From: Halobacteriales archaeon QH_6_64_20
GTDB taxonomy: Archaea; Halobacteriota; Halobacteria; Halobacteriales; Halococcaceae
DNA: 62,964 bases
Assembly (NCBI GenBank): GCA_003021235.1
Contig: PXQR01000055.1
Location: forward strand, 1-62,964
Reading direction: 5' to 3'
In this document: positions 1 through 9,019 of the stretch, in pieces
Position numbering within the stretch: position 1 is the first letter of the stretch
Layout of the letters: every line of letters starts with the position of its first letter
Program-made: the position numbers and the translations under genes
The notes under the pieces: generated by a model
Told to the model about the DNA's origin: nothing
The model's database searches: none
Seen by the model: the letters and a program-made list of their open reading frames with translations, nothing else

Positions 1-1549
1 CACCGGCAACGACGATACGGAGGCCATCGGCGTACTCGGGGTCGATCGTCGCGCTCCAGCCATGCACCCGGGCGAGCGTCCGAACGTTCGGCAGTGCCAT
101 CCCGGCACTGGTTGCGGGAGCGGCGTCGCCGTAATCGAAGCAGCGCTCGGCCGCGTCGGGCGGTGGCGGCTGGCCGTCGTCGCTAATAGCGAAGCCATCC
201 TCCCGCAGCGAGACCGTCAACTTCGAGCCGCCGTTGTGAGTGTAGAACTCGAGGGCGTTCTCGAACAGTTTCCGGAGCCGGGGGCCGTTAGCCTCGATCG
301 TGCCCTCTCCCTCGATCGCGAGTTCCAACCCACTGGTCCCGGTCGCCGCCCAGGCCGCCGTGACCGTCTCGCGGAAATCGATCGGTTCGGTCCCCTCAGT
401 CGTCCGTCCGTACTGGGCGAGGGTCGCGAGGTCGTCCACGGTAGTACTCATCCGGTCGGTCGCTCCCGAGACGGTGTCGAGGGCCTCACGAGCGTCCGCG
501 ACGTCCCCGTCGTCGAGCGCCTCGCTCGCCCAGTCGGTGTAGCCGCCGACGACAGTAAGCGCGTTCCGGAGTTCGTGACGTACCCCGACCGCGAACCCTT
601 CGAGCTGGTCGTTGTGCCGTTCGAGTTCCCGGCGCTGGCGCTCGATTGCCGTGACGTCGGTGAAGGCCAGGACATGTCTGATGTCGGCCGCTTCCGGGCC
701 GACCATTCTGTCGTCCACCAGGTAGTACCGCGTCTCGCCACCGTCGGTGCGTTCGAGGACCTCCTCGGACCCGGGAACCGAGTCGATCGGCGCGAGCGAA
801 TCGATCGGGTCGCCGACCGCGCCGACGAGTTCGGGGAACAGGTCGCGAGCCGCCCGGTTGTGATCGCGGATCCGTTCGGCGGCGTCGAGGAACACGACCG
901 CCGCCACGCCGAGGGGCGCGTAGCTGAAATCGAGGAGTCGAGGGCTCACGTACCCGACGACGGAGAAGACGACCGGCAGTCCGGTGAGCCCGACCAAGAG
1001 GGCGAGAACCCTCGTGTCGTAGTCGGCCTCGGCGAACCGTTCTAAGAGGATGAAGATCCCGATCCCGGCGAGGACATAGGAGAGCCCGGTCGCGATCCAG
1101 TGGAGGTTTCCCTGCTGGACGACGATGTGAGGAAAGGGCTCGGCGACGAACGCCGTCGTGAAGTAGCGGTGGTGGATCGGGTTCGTGAGCTTCACCGCGG
1201 CGACGAGGCCGTAGAGCCCGAGCCCGAGCCGGCGGTAGATCGGCTCGCGGTGATAGGAGCGACCGGTGTACGCCGAGGCGAAATACAGCCACGCGAAGAC
1301 CGTTGCGAACCCCAACAGTAAGCCGATCAGGTACACGCCGGCCGCGAACCGTTCGGTCGGAGCGGCGACGAACCCGACCTGTGTGGCGGCCCAGCTACCA
1401 CAGGTGACGAGCAGCGCCACGAGTCCACGACGCGTCCCGGTGTCGTCGATCCGGCGAGCCCGATAGAGGCTAACGAAACAGGCGATCGCGGCCGTCGCGA
1501 AGACCGCAGTGTATCCGACCGCAGTGATAGAACCGATCGGCAATGCCAT
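1..1549 (-). CDS. Membrane sensor histidine kinase, 3' end beyond the window
   Basis: The frame is open without interruption from an ATG at 1547-1549 to the window edge (about 516 codons). Residues 1 to ~220 form a series of hydrophobic segments like the 7TM input domain of haloarchaeal kinases. A PAS-like linker follows. The phospho-acceptor H box reads VRHELRNALTVVGGY near residue 325, the N box LRKLFENALEFY near 428, and an ATP-binding G box SDDGQPPP near 456. The protein should autophosphorylate on the H-box His and pass the phosphate to a response regulator; none is visible here. The last ATP-lid part runs off the window. A TATA-like box at 1571-1577 lies 25 bases before the ATG, which fits a leaderless transcript. 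Confidence 0.88.
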   Translation of the reverse strand, partial: MALPIGSITAVGYTAVFATAAIACFVSLYRARRIDDTGTRRGLVALLVTCGSWAATQVGFVAAPTERFAAGVYLIGLLLGFATVFAWLYFASAYTGRSYHREPIYRRLGLGLYGLVAAVKLTNPIHHRYFTTAFVAEPFPHIVVQQGNLHWIATGLSYVLAGIGIFILLERFAEADYDTRVLALLVGLTGLPVVFSVVGYVSPRLLDFSYAPLGVAAVVFLDAAERIRDHNRAARDLFPELVGAVGDPIDSLAPIDSVPGSEEVLERTDGGETRYYLVDDRMVGPEAADIRHVLAFTDVTAIERQRRELERHNDQLEGFAVGVRHELRNALTVVGGYTDWASEALDDGDVADAREALDTVSGATDRMSTTVDDLATLAQYGRTTEGTEPIDFRETVTAAWAATGTSGLELAIEGEGTIEANGPRLRKLFENALEFYTHNGGSKLTVSLREDGFAISDDGQPPPPDAAERCFDYGDAAPATSAGMALPNVRTLARVHGWSATIDPEYADGLRIVVAG

Positions 1550-1570
1550 TACCTAATATCGCTTCTCATG

Positions 1571-1577
1571 TAATAAA
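1571..1577 (-). promoter_or_regulatory. TATA box of the histidine kinase gene
   Basis: On the reverse strand this reads TTTATTA, centred about 25 bases upstream of the kinase ATG. It lies in a locally AT-rich stretch between two GC-rich genes. The spacing is that of a haloarchaeal leaderless promoter. Confidence 0.55.
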
Positions 1578-1734
1578 GACGTTCGGCCGGCGAGCGGTGT
1601 CCTCGCGTTCGTCGGTTCGATCGAACGCTGGGACGGGCGAGACGAAACGCCGAGAAGGATCCTCGTACCGAAGGAATACGAATCGAAGCGGAGCGACGAT
1701 CGATCGGCCGAACGGCTACCGAGGGGACGGGTGA

Positions 1735-2754
1735 CTATCGCTCGATCGAGTTCGCCGTTTCGACGAACGCTTCGACGCCTTCGATCGGGGTAGCCTTGTC
1801 GACGCCGTGGCCGAGATTGAGGACGTGTCCGCGCGAGCCAGCAGCCTCACATATCTCGCGGGTACGCTCGCGGACGACCTCGGGCGGCGCGAACAGGGTC
1901 GCAGGGTCGAGGTTTCCCTGAACGGGGGTATCGCCTAACGTCTCGCGAGCGGCCCCCATTTCGACCGACCAGTCGAGTCCCACGACGTCGGCACCACTTT
2001 CGGCGAGCAGATCGAGCCGGCCGCCCATGTTCCGGACGAAGATTATAGAGGGGGCGTCGAGGTCGGCGAGAACCCGGCGATGGAGGGGAAGGAGGACCTC
2101 GCGGTAGTCGGCGGTCGTGAGCACCCCGGCATACGTATCGAACAGTTGCACGACGTCGGCACCCGAATCGATCTGGTAGCGGAGCAAGTCACGAACGACG
2201 TCGGCGAAGGCGGAGAGAAGCGCACGGAAGGCATCAGGGTGGGTCGCACGCAGGCGTCGAAGCGGGAGATGCGAGCGGGTCGAACCGCCGGCGACGGCAT
2301 ACGAGGCGAGCGTAAACGGGCCGCCGGCGAAGCCGATCGTCGCCGCGTCCTCGCCGAGGTGGTCGTCGAGACGGCGTAGGAGGTCGCCGACGTATTCGAG
2401 GCCGGTATCGACGGATTCGTGTCCGCGATCGGCGAGCGCGAGCGCTTCGTCGGGCCCCGAGATCGGGTCGTCGATCACCGGGCCGACGCCGCTCTCGATG
2501 CGGTACTCGAGTCCCAGGGGTTCGAGTGCGACGAGGATGTCCGAAAACATGACGACGCCGTCGACGCCGTAGCGCTCGTAGGGTTGCAGTGAGATCCGCT
2601 CTGCGACCTCGGGGGTCCGTACGGCCTCGGTGAAGTCGTACTCCTCTCTGAGTGTACGGTACTCGGGGAGGTGCCGGCCGGCCTGGCGCATCAACCACAC
2701 CGGCGGCCGTTCGGTGACCTCACCACGAGCCGCTCTGAGGAACAGATCGCGCAT
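1735..2754 (-). CDS. hemE: Uroporphyrinogen decarboxylase
   Basis: The 339-residue protein has the usual UroD length. The N-terminal signature RPPVWLMRQAGRHLPEYR is complete; its arginines bind the substrate carboxylates. FSDILVALEPLG and the C-terminal NLGHGVDKATP blocks are also present. The enzyme removes four acetate carboxyls from uroporphyrinogen III to give coproporphyrinogen III, or feeds the siroheme-dependent archaeal route, in the cytosol. The gene is divergent from adk. An AT-containing CTCTTAGCC near 2780-2788 sits at promoter distance from the ATG. No other heme gene is adjacent. Confidence 0.95.
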   Translation of the reverse strand: MRDLFLRAARGEVTERPPVWLMRQAGRHLPEYRTLREEYDFTEAVRTPEVAERISLQPYERYGVDGVVMFSDILVALEPLGLEYRIESGVGPVIDDPISGPDEALALADRGHESVDTGLEYVGDLLRRLDDHLGEDAATIGFAGGPFTLASYAVAGGSTRSHLPLRRLRATHPDAFRALLSAFADVVRDLLRYQIDSGADVVQLFDTYAGVLTTADYREVLLPLHRRVLADLDAPSIIFVRNMGGRLDLLAESGADVVGLDWSVEMGAARETLGDTPVQGNLDPATLFAPPEVVRERTREICEAAGSRGHVLNLGHGVDKATPIEGVEAFVETANSIER

Positions 2755-2988
2755 TGATACGGATCGAAGCGGAGGCGGCTAAGAGGTTCTGATACGCCGC
2801 CGCTCTCGATACCATCGGCCAGCTCCGATGTCGGTTGGCTCCAATGTCGGCTTCGAGCCGGATTGGTTCCGACCCGTATCGGCTCCGCGCTAGGTCGATC
2901 TCAAAACGGGTTGCGACGAGGCGGCTGAGCCCGGCGCGTATGACCAGTGGATACACAGATACATACGCCGGGCCGGAGAACTGGGCCC

Positions 2989-3639
2989 ATGAGCGAGAGC
3001 CAGGGAAGCAACGACCCACGCATCGTGTTGCTCGGTCCCCCGGGGGCCGGCAAGGGCACCCAGAGCGCCAATATCGAGGAGCGCTTCGGCGTGCCCCACG
3101 TGACGACCGGCGACGCGTTGCGCGCGAACAGGGACGTAGAGACCGAACACGGCACGCCACGCGAATACATGGAGGAAGGCGAACTCGTCCCCGACCCGGT
3201 GGTGAACGAAATCGTCGCCGAAGCGCTGTCGAACACTCAGGGGTTCGTGCTCGACGGCTACCCCCGGAACGTCGACCAGGCCGAATACTTGGCGGAGATG
3301 ACCGCGGTCGACGTCGTCCCCTTCCTCCAGGTGGGAGAAGAGGAACTCGTCCGGCGGCTGACCGGCCGCCGGGTGTGTCCCGACTGCGGGGCGAACTACC
3401 ACGTCGAGTTCGACGCCCCGGACGAGGAAGGGGTCTGTGACGAATGCGGGGCGGAACTCACCCAGCGCGAGGACGACTCGGAGGACGTCGTTCGCGAACG
3501 CATCCGAGTGTACGAGGAAAACACCGAACCCGTCGTGACACACTACCGCGAATCCGGCGAGCTGATCGAGGTCGACGGCGAACAGTCGCCCGAAGAGGTG
3601 TGGGAGAAACTCCGCGAGGCGATCGACGCCGCGATCTGA
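2989..3639 (+). CDS. adk: Adenylate kinase
   Basis: The 216-residue protein begins [19 protein letters not shown]. The P-loop [10 protein letters not shown] is near residue 14, and the LID domain carries a zinc-ribbon-like cysteine set (CPDC and CDEC, residues ~127-150), as in long-form adenylate kinases. It converts AMP + ATP to 2 ADP in the cytosol. I start at the ATG at 2989 because upstream in-frame residues do not resemble the family and the P-loop is then at the usual distance. It heads the adk / DUF106 / cmk / cbf5 cluster common in haloarchaea. Confidence 0.96.
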   Translation: MSESQGSNDPRIVLLGPPGAGKGTQSANIEERFGVPHVTTGDALRANRDVETEHGTPREYMEEGELVPDPVVNEIVAEALSNTQGFVLDGYPRNVDQAEYLAEMTAVDVVPFLQVGEEELVRRLTGRRVCPDCGANYHVEFDAPDEEGVCDECGAELTQREDDSEDVVRERIRVYEENTEPVVTHYRESGELIEVDGEQSPEEVWEKLREAIDAAI

Positions 3640-3757
3640 GCGAGCGCTGGGTCCTCAGTTGTGGGCCATCGACTGCGGGTCGTCACGGCGAGCGTTTCGG
3701 TAGCGTCGTCGCCCGAGTGTGCAAGCTTCATTAGCAACCGGCCTCAATGCCTACGAA

Positions 3758-4714
3758 ATGGCACGGACAGCGCGGAAAGTCGACTCGTTGGCCGACGAAG
3801 ACGGGATGGCGGACGCCATGCGAGTCGTCCTCGCCCGGGCCGAAGAACAGGGCACCGTCGAGTGGGCCGGCGTTCGCTCCGAACTCACGAGCGGACAGTG
3901 GGGCCGGCTCATCCAGACCGGGATCCTCGTCGACGCCGGCAACGCCGAGGGCTTCGTCGTCGACGACCCCGAGGCCGTCAGGGAGGCGATCGACGGGGAC
4001 GTGGACACGGGCGGTAGTTCGTCGGGCGAGCCGTCGCCCTCGTCGAACGCCGACGCCACGGACGACGCGGACGATACCGACGACGAGGAAGGCTGGTCGA
4101 CGTACGACAAGGTCGCGGCGGTCGGGGCGGTCGGGATGTTCGCCGGGTACGCCTGGGCACCGGTTCGAAACGTTATCGGCGGGGGGCTGGACGTCTTTTT
4201 GGGCCCGCTCGGGGATCTGCTTCCGTTTTACATGGTCGTGTTGGTGCTCGCGATGTTCACGGGGCTGTGGTCGACGTTACTGCAAGCGAACCTGATGAAC
4301 ATGGACAAGATGGGCGAGTACCAACAGCGCATGAAGGACATCCAGGCCCGCCGCAAGGAAGCTAAAGAGCAGGGTGACGACGAGGCAATCCAAGCGATCC
4401 AGGAAGAACAGATGGATGCGATGGGCGATCAGCTGGGCATGTTCAAGGAGCAGTTCCGCCCGATGGTCTGGATCATGCTCTTTACCATCCCCGTGTTCCT
4501 CTGGATGTACTGGAAGATCGGCGCGCGCGGCGGCGTCAGCCACGGCCTGAGCGATGCGACGGTCATCCTCCCGCTGATCGGCGAGGTCGGGACATCCGGA
4601 CCACCCCGACGTAATCGACACAATCAGCGCGATCGACGCTCGAACACCGGTTCGATTTCTCGACCTCGCGTCCGTGGCCGGATCGCGTCCGCAGTCGGAG
4701 GGAATCGTTTTTGA
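3758..4714 (+). CDS. DUF106 (EMC3/YidC-like) membrane protein with an abnormal C-terminus
   Basis: The 318-residue frame has a soluble N-terminal domain, an acidic low-complexity linker (~85-110), hydrophobic segments near 115-135 and 150-175, a charged helix (QQRMKDIQARRKEAKEQG) and a third segment near 235-255. This matches DUF106, a YidC/Oxi1/EMC3-type membrane insertase. Family members end with another membrane segment, usually containing Trp-rich and FTQ-like motifs. Here the sequence turns abruptly after LIGEVGTSG into Arg-rich residues that look like intergenic DNA read through, so the last ~40-50 residues seem lost. The start at 3758 is 28 bases after CTTCATTA. Position between adk and cmk supports the assignment. 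Confidence 0.8.
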   Translation: MARTARKVDSLADEDGMADAMRVVLARAEEQGTVEWAGVRSELTSGQWGRLIQTGILVDAGNAEGFVVDDPEAVREAIDGDVDTGGSSSGEPSPSSNADATDDADDTDDEEGWSTYDKVAAVGAVGMFAGYAWAPVRNVIGGGLDVFLGPLGDLLPFYMVVLVLAMFTGLWSTLLQANLMNMDKMGEYQQRMKDIQARRKEAKEQGDDEAIQAIQEEQMDAMGDQLGMFKEQFRPMVWIMLFTIPVFLWMYWKIGARGGVSHGLSDATVILPLIGEVGTSGPPRRNRHNQRDRRSNTGSISRPRVRGRIASAVGGNRF

Positions 4715-4736
4715 GCAGAGGCCGCCCAATAGCGAC

Positions 4737-5312
4737 ATGTTCGTCACGATATCCGGTCCCGCGGGGGTCGGGAAGAGTACGACCGCCGCGGGGCTGGCCG
4801 ACGCGCTCGGCTACGAGCACACGAGCGGCGGCGATATCTTTCGCGCCGTGGCCGCCGAGCGCGGCCTGTCGGCGCTCGAACTCAATAAGCTTGCCGAGGA
4901 CGAGGGCGAAATCGATCGCGAACTCGACCGCCGTCAGCGCGAACTGGCCGCCGAACGCTCGGATCTCGTGCTCGAATCACGGTTGGCAGGCTGGATGGCC
5001 GCCGAACACGCCGATCTCAGGATTTGGCTCGACGCCCCGCTCGATACCAGGATCGCGCGGATCGCCGAACGCGAGGGAAAACAGCGAGCCAACGCCCGCG
5101 AGGAGACCGTCGCCCGCGCCGACAGCGAGGCGCTTCGCTACCGCGAATACTACGGAATAGACATCGCGGACCTGTCGATCTACGACGTGACGGTAAACAC
5201 CGCCCGCTGGAGCCCAGGCGGCGTGCTCGACGTCGTCCGAACCGCGGTCGAAACCTACGACCCGGCGGCCGACGAGGGAGGGGCAAGTATCGATACCGAC
5301 TACGGACTGTAA
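4737..5312 (+). CDS. cmk: Cytidylate kinase
   Basis: The 191-residue protein has the typical length of archaeal CMP kinases. The P-loop ISGPAGVGKSTTA starts at residue 5 and is followed by TSGGDIFRAVAAERG and a C-terminal REYYGID block. It phosphorylates CMP/dCMP to the diphosphate with ATP. The ATG at 4737 gives the compact N-terminus MFVTISGP; the longer upstream frame does not resemble the family. It lies between the DUF106 gene and Cbf5, the usual haloarchaeal order. Confidence 0.95.
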   Translation: MFVTISGPAGVGKSTTAAGLADALGYEHTSGGDIFRAVAAERGLSALELNKLAEDEGEIDRELDRRQRELAAERSDLVLESRLAGWMAAEHADLRIWLDAPLDTRIARIAEREGKQRANAREETVARADSEALRYREYYGIDIADLSIYDVTVNTARWSPGGVLDVVRTAVETYDPAADEGGASIDTDYGL

Positions 5313-5386
5313 CTCGTGGATCGCCACGGGATGCGGAGTACTGGAGCCCACGTCGCCGACGAAGACGTGATAGTGTGGGCGAGGCG

Positions 5387-6463
5387 ATGACCGGGTTCGG
5401 GCGTGGTTCGCCGGCCGATCGCACGCCGCGGGAGTTGCTCGAATTCGGCGTTATCAACCTCGACAAGCCGCCCGGCCCGTCGGCCCATCAGATTTCGGGG
5501 TGGGTGCGTGACCTGCTCGACGAGAGCGCGGCGGCACTGCCCGCTGTGGAAGGAGTAGATAGAACAGGGGAAACGGACGGAACGGATGGTGACGGGAACG
5601 AAAGCGGGATCGATCGGGCGGCACACGCCGGCACGCTCGATCCGAAGGTCACCGGCTGTCTCCCGGTACTCACGGGCGCGGCGACCCGGCTCTCGGGGAC
5701 ATTACTTACCCCGAAGGAGTACGTCGCGGTCCTCGAAGTTCACGAACGTCTCCCCGAGGACTTCGAGGCAGTGGTAGGGGAGTTCGTCGGGCCGATCTAT
5801 CAGAAACCGCCACGCAAGAGCGCCGTTTCCCGTCGCCTGCGGATGCGAGAGATCTACGGGCTGGAGGTACTCGACAGCGAGGCGCGCCGAGCACTCCTGC
5901 GGATCAGTTGTGAAAGCGGGACCTACGTGCGAAAGCTGTGTCACGACCTGGGGCTGGCGCTCGGGACCGGCGCGCACATGGGTGATCTGCGGCGAACGCG
6001 GGCACGGCCGTTCGACGACCGTGACCTCGTGACGCTTCACGATCTCACCGACGCGCTCGCGTTCGCAACGGCGGGCGAGGTCGAGGCGCTTCGCGAGGTC
6101 GTGAAGCCGGCCGAACGAGCTCTGGTTCACCTGCCCCACCTCGTCGTCGCCGAGAGCGCCGCTCGCGAGGTGGCCAACGGCGCACCGGTGTACGCCCCTG
6201 GCGTGCTCGATTACGAGTCGCCCGAACGCACGCTCACAGGAGAAAAACCGGGTTCGGGCAGGCACGGCGGAGGCGGCCACGACGGGGACGGGAACCGAAA
6301 CAAGCGAGGGAGCAACGACAGCACGAACGGCGGCAGGGACGACGAGACACCGCTCGTCGCGTGCTACACGCCGGACGGCGCGGCCGTTTGTCTGGGTCGG
6401 CTCGTCGGCGACCCGGAAGCGGAGCACGGGACGGTCGTCGATACCGAACGCGTGCTGGTATGA
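5387..6463 (+). CDS. truB: tRNA/rRNA pseudouridine synthase Cbf5/TruB
   Basis: The 358-residue protein has the TruB/Cbf5 catalytic motif HAGTLDPKVTGCL, whose Asp is the nucleophile, then YVAVLEVHERLP, YQKPPRKSAV and the CESGTYVRKLCHDLG block, and a C-terminal PUA domain. In archaea Cbf5 is the catalytic subunit of H/ACA RNPs. Two disordered acidic/glycine-rich insertions stand out: one of ~20 residues just before the catalytic loop and one of ~35 residues inside the PUA region. I start at the ATG at 5387, where MTGFGRGSPADRTPRELLEF matches family N-termini; much longer upstream frames are spurious. Confidence 0.92.
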   Translation: MTGFGRGSPADRTPRELLEFGVINLDKPPGPSAHQISGWVRDLLDESAAALPAVEGVDRTGETDGTDGDGNESGIDRAAHAGTLDPKVTGCLPVLTGAATRLSGTLLTPKEYVAVLEVHERLPEDFEAVVGEFVGPIYQKPPRKSAVSRRLRMREIYGLEVLDSEARRALLRISCESGTYVRKLCHDLGLALGTGAHMGDLRRTRARPFDDRDLVTLHDLTDALAFATAGEVEALREVVKPAERALVHLPHLVVAESAAREVANGAPVYAPGVLDYESPERTLTGEKPGSGRHGGGGHDGDGNRNKRGSNDSTNGGRDDETPLVACYTPDGAAVCLGRLVGDPEAEHGTVVDTERVLV

Positions 6464-6557
6464 GCGGACACGGAGAGACGAGGTGAAACCACCGGAGCGA
6501 CCGATCGCTCGCTCGTCCGCGTCGGAGCCGGAGCGATCGTCGAACCGAACCCCGGGG

Positions 6558-7493
6558 TCAGTCGTCGGCGCTGGCGGCTTCCTCCCGCTGGGCGTCGGCG
6601 ACGTCCAGGGTGCCGGTGAGTTCGGTATAGGGATACGGCATATCGATGCCTTCGGCGTCGAAGCGGTTCTTAACGGCTTCGACCCAGTTCGATTGGGCGT
6701 TGACGTACTTGCTCCTGTCCGGATCGGTGATGTACCTGCGAGCGGTGAGTCCCACGGCCGAATCGCGAGTTCGGTGAGGATCACGTCCGAATCGCTCCCG
6801 TTGAACAGATCGACCGTCGAGGCTTCCTGGATGATGATGTCCCTGGCCTGATCGATGTCGTCCTCGTAGCCGATGCCGAACGTGAACGGCACGCGTAGTT
6901 CCTCGTTCGCAACGGGGTTCTTGACGGCGCTGTCGGCGAGTTCGGAATTGGGGACCGTAATGAGCTCGTTGTCGAACGTCTCGATCTTCGTTACCCGCAA
7001 TTGGATATCGCGGACGACGCCGGTCCGTTCGGTATCCCCGTACCACTCGATCCAGTCGCCGATCTGGAACGGCTCGTCGCGCAGGATGAACACGCCCGCG
7101 ACGAAGTTAGAGAGCAGATCCTGCATCGCGAAGCCGACCGCGAGCGAAAGGGCCCCGAGCAGGGTCGCAAAGGCTCCGAGCACGACGCCAAACCCCGCGA
7201 CCGTCGCGGCGACCCCCCAGCGCGACGAACAGGGCAATCGCCGCCATGACGCTCCCGGCAAGCCCTCTGACTTCCTGACCGAACCCCCGCGAGCGAAGTG
7301 CTCCCTTCGTGAGTCGAACCAGCGCGATTCGGGCGATCGCATAGACGATGAAGAACGTCACGAGGAAGATCGCAACCGTGACGGCGAAGCTAACCAGCGC
7401 CGGGCCGTACTGATTGATGATCTGATTTACCAACTGCTGGGGGTCGGTCGGGATCGGTAGCGGCGGCAGTCCCTGGAGCGGTAGTATCGGCAT
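6558..7493 (-). pseudogene. Mechanosensitive channel MscS family, frame broken twice
   Basis: The product begins MPILPLQGLPPLPIPTD and has several hydrophobic segments. The TM3/beta domain of MscS (ATLLGALSLAVGFAMQD, NFVAGVFILRDEPFQIGDWI) and the C-terminal portion follow, but they lie in two frames. The first break is one extra base in the run of six C at 7213-7218, where ALG should continue as VAATVAGFG. The second is one missing base near 6764-6765, where ELA should continue as DSAVGL. The two cancel, so both ends share a frame. The channel would release osmolytes under hypo-osmotic shock. Sequencing error at the homopolymer is a real alternative to a true pseudogene. Confidence 0.82.
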
Positions 7494-7666
7494 TTCGTTG
7501 TGTGTTTCTCCTGTCGATGATGAACGTACTGCTTGCATTCCGGACCGCGAACCGAGGGAGTCCGCGCCGAGAGAACGTACCCGTCGAACCAAGGTCGAGA
7601 GCCACAGGACGAGAACCAGTGTGGAAACGAAGCGTTTAATCCGGCCAGTGTCGTCTACGGAGACGC

Positions 7667-7739
7667 GGGACCGTGGGGTAGCTTGGTATCCTCGGCGCAT
7701 GGGGTGCGTCGGACTTGAGTTCGAATCTCAGCGGTCCCA
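7667..7739 (+). tRNA. tRNA-Pro, anticodon GGG
   Basis: The 73-base sequence folds as a tRNA. The acceptor stem is GGGACCG / CGGTCCC with discriminator A at 7739. The D arm holds GTAGCTTGGTA. The anticodon stem GGCGC / GCGTC encloses the loop ATGGGGT, giving anticodon GGG after U33. The T arm is TTGAG-TTCGAAT-CTCAG. CCA is not encoded. No intron is visible. Confidence 0.95.
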
Positions 7740-7746
7740 TAGCACC

Positions 7747-7751
7747 TTTTT
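7747..7751 (+). terminator. Poly-T terminator after tRNA-Pro
   Basis: A run of five T begins eight bases after the tRNA 3' end, the usual archaeal intrinsic terminator. No stem is needed or seen. Confidence 0.55.
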
Positions 7752-8144
7752 GTCGCGCCCCGCTCGCTCCTTTTCAGTCGCTCGACTAGGGACGCGATAA
7801 AAACCTGTTCCCGTGAGCGAGCGGTAGCGAGCAAACGAGAGCAGGGAGTGGGAGGTGAGTGACCGCAGGGAACGAACGGGAACGACCCTTGCATCAAAAA
7901 GAAGCAGCGGCAACCGTTCAGCACAGAAACCGCTAGTGAAAGGTGTAACGTTTGTCGCGCTTTATATGGACTGTCTTGGACAGAATCGGATTACAGTGGC
8001 CGAGTGCCGGCATATTCAGGGTTATATCATCGATCGACATTCAACCCGGTTGCGCTCGACGACACAGCGTACATAACGACTCACTCGTGGTTCCCCGACC
8101 GTTCGGTTCGAGTCCCGTGGACGAAACCGTGCTATCGGCACGGA
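7752..8144. other. Gene-free stretch after tRNA-Pro
   Basis: About 390 bases hold no convincing gene. There is a TATA-like CTTTATATGG near 7969 followed by a small CTGTC-TTG-GACAG hairpin, but no frame that resembles a protein. I looked for a second copy of the tRNA 3' end, which an integrated element would leave, and saw none. A TTCGGTTCGAGTCCC string near 8101 resembles a T arm but lacks the rest of a tRNA. Confidence 0.4.
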
Positions 8145-8894
8145 TCAGCGAAGCCGCTCGACCTCCTCCTCGAGGCGTTCTACGAACGCGGCCGGCGAGA
8201 CGTCACAGGAGATCGGGTTCTTGAATCCGCCGAGATACGGGGAACTGGGGTCGAGAAACGACTCCCACTCATCGGTGAAGTAGTAGTGACCGTTGTCACG
8301 GCGCTCGCTGATCCGCACTGCTCGATCGAGCAGACGGCCCGGTTGCCCGTAATCGCCGCTCGCGATGACGAGACCGGCGAGCCGGTCGGAGTTGCCGCTC
8401 GCACGGTACTGTTTCACGTGGGCGTTGTGCTCGTGGGAATCGAGCGCTCGATTCCGTTCGACGGACGAGAGCGCATCGAAGTCGGTGATCGAGTCGATCG
8501 TGAAGTAGCCGAGGAGGTACCGGTGGATCGGCGAGGAGCGCCCCTCGCGGACGAGACCGGCGTAGAAGGCGAGTACGTCCCCCGGATCCGATCGGAGCAA
8601 CTGCGAGCGAGTTTTGCCCGGGTCGCCGAACGTGAGCGCCTCGAAGTTCGGGTCGTGGTGGAGCGGACGGGAAGCGAACTCGCGGTGCCATTCGTCGTCC
8701 CTGTATACGCGATCGAGGTAGTCGGCAAGCGATCGATCCCGGTGACGAAGCGCAGTGTTTCCGTATCGACGTGTTTCGGTGGTTTCGGACCACTCGGGGA
8801 TCGGGACGTACTCGAAGCGGCAATCGGGATAGACCGGCGGGGTCGGCTCGGTGTTGGTGGTATCGGCACCGATACCGATCAGCAACACGGTCAT
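8145..8894 (-). CDS. Nmad3-like putative nucleotide-modification-associated protein
   Basis: The 249-residue protein starts MTVLLIGIGADTTNT. The blocks HHDPNFEALTFGD, SQLLRSDPGDVLAFYAGL and RYLLGYFTID resemble the Nmad3 domain, found in proteins linked to modified nucleic acid bases; its biochemistry is not established. The start is fixed by an AAGGAG ribosome binding site eight bases upstream; longer frames have no such support. A downstream partner is not apparent, since the next gene is divergent. The family assignment is from memory of its motifs and is the uncertain part; the gene itself is secure. Confidence 0.65.
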   Translation of the reverse strand: MTVLLIGIGADTTNTEPTPPVYPDCRFEYVPIPEWSETTETRRYGNTALRHRDRSLADYLDRVYRDDEWHREFASRPLHHDPNFEALTFGDPGKTRSQLLRSDPGDVLAFYAGLVREGRSSPIHRYLLGYFTIDSITDFDALSSVERNRALDSHEHNAHVKQYRASGNSDRLAGLVIASGDYGQPGRLLDRAVRISERRDNGHYYFTDEWESFLDPSSPYLGGFKNPISCDVSPAAFVERLEEEVERLR

Positions 8895-9019
8895 CGTTTC
8901 GACTCCTTGCCGGGAACGAATACGGTTTTTGTGAACCCAAACCAACAAAAGGGAAGGGAGCGTCTCGGCGGCCGAGTCGATCACTGGCTATATGCCTGTG
9001 GGGGGTCCGAATACGGGCA

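Noticed and set aside
7155..7220. Programmed frameshift in mscS
   Set aside because: There is no slippery heptamer plus stem, a second unrelated indel is needed, and MscS proteins are not known to use recoding.
5702..7342. 546-codon open frame on the reverse strand
   Set aside because: Its first third is the middle of the MscS gene read between two frameshifts. The rest is antisense to truB and is noise.
8096..8125. T-arm-like GGTTCGAGTCCC near the tRNA gene
   Set aside because: No acceptor, anticodon or D arm can be built around it, and it is not a copy of the tRNA-Pro 3' end, so neither a second tRNA nor an attachment site is supported.
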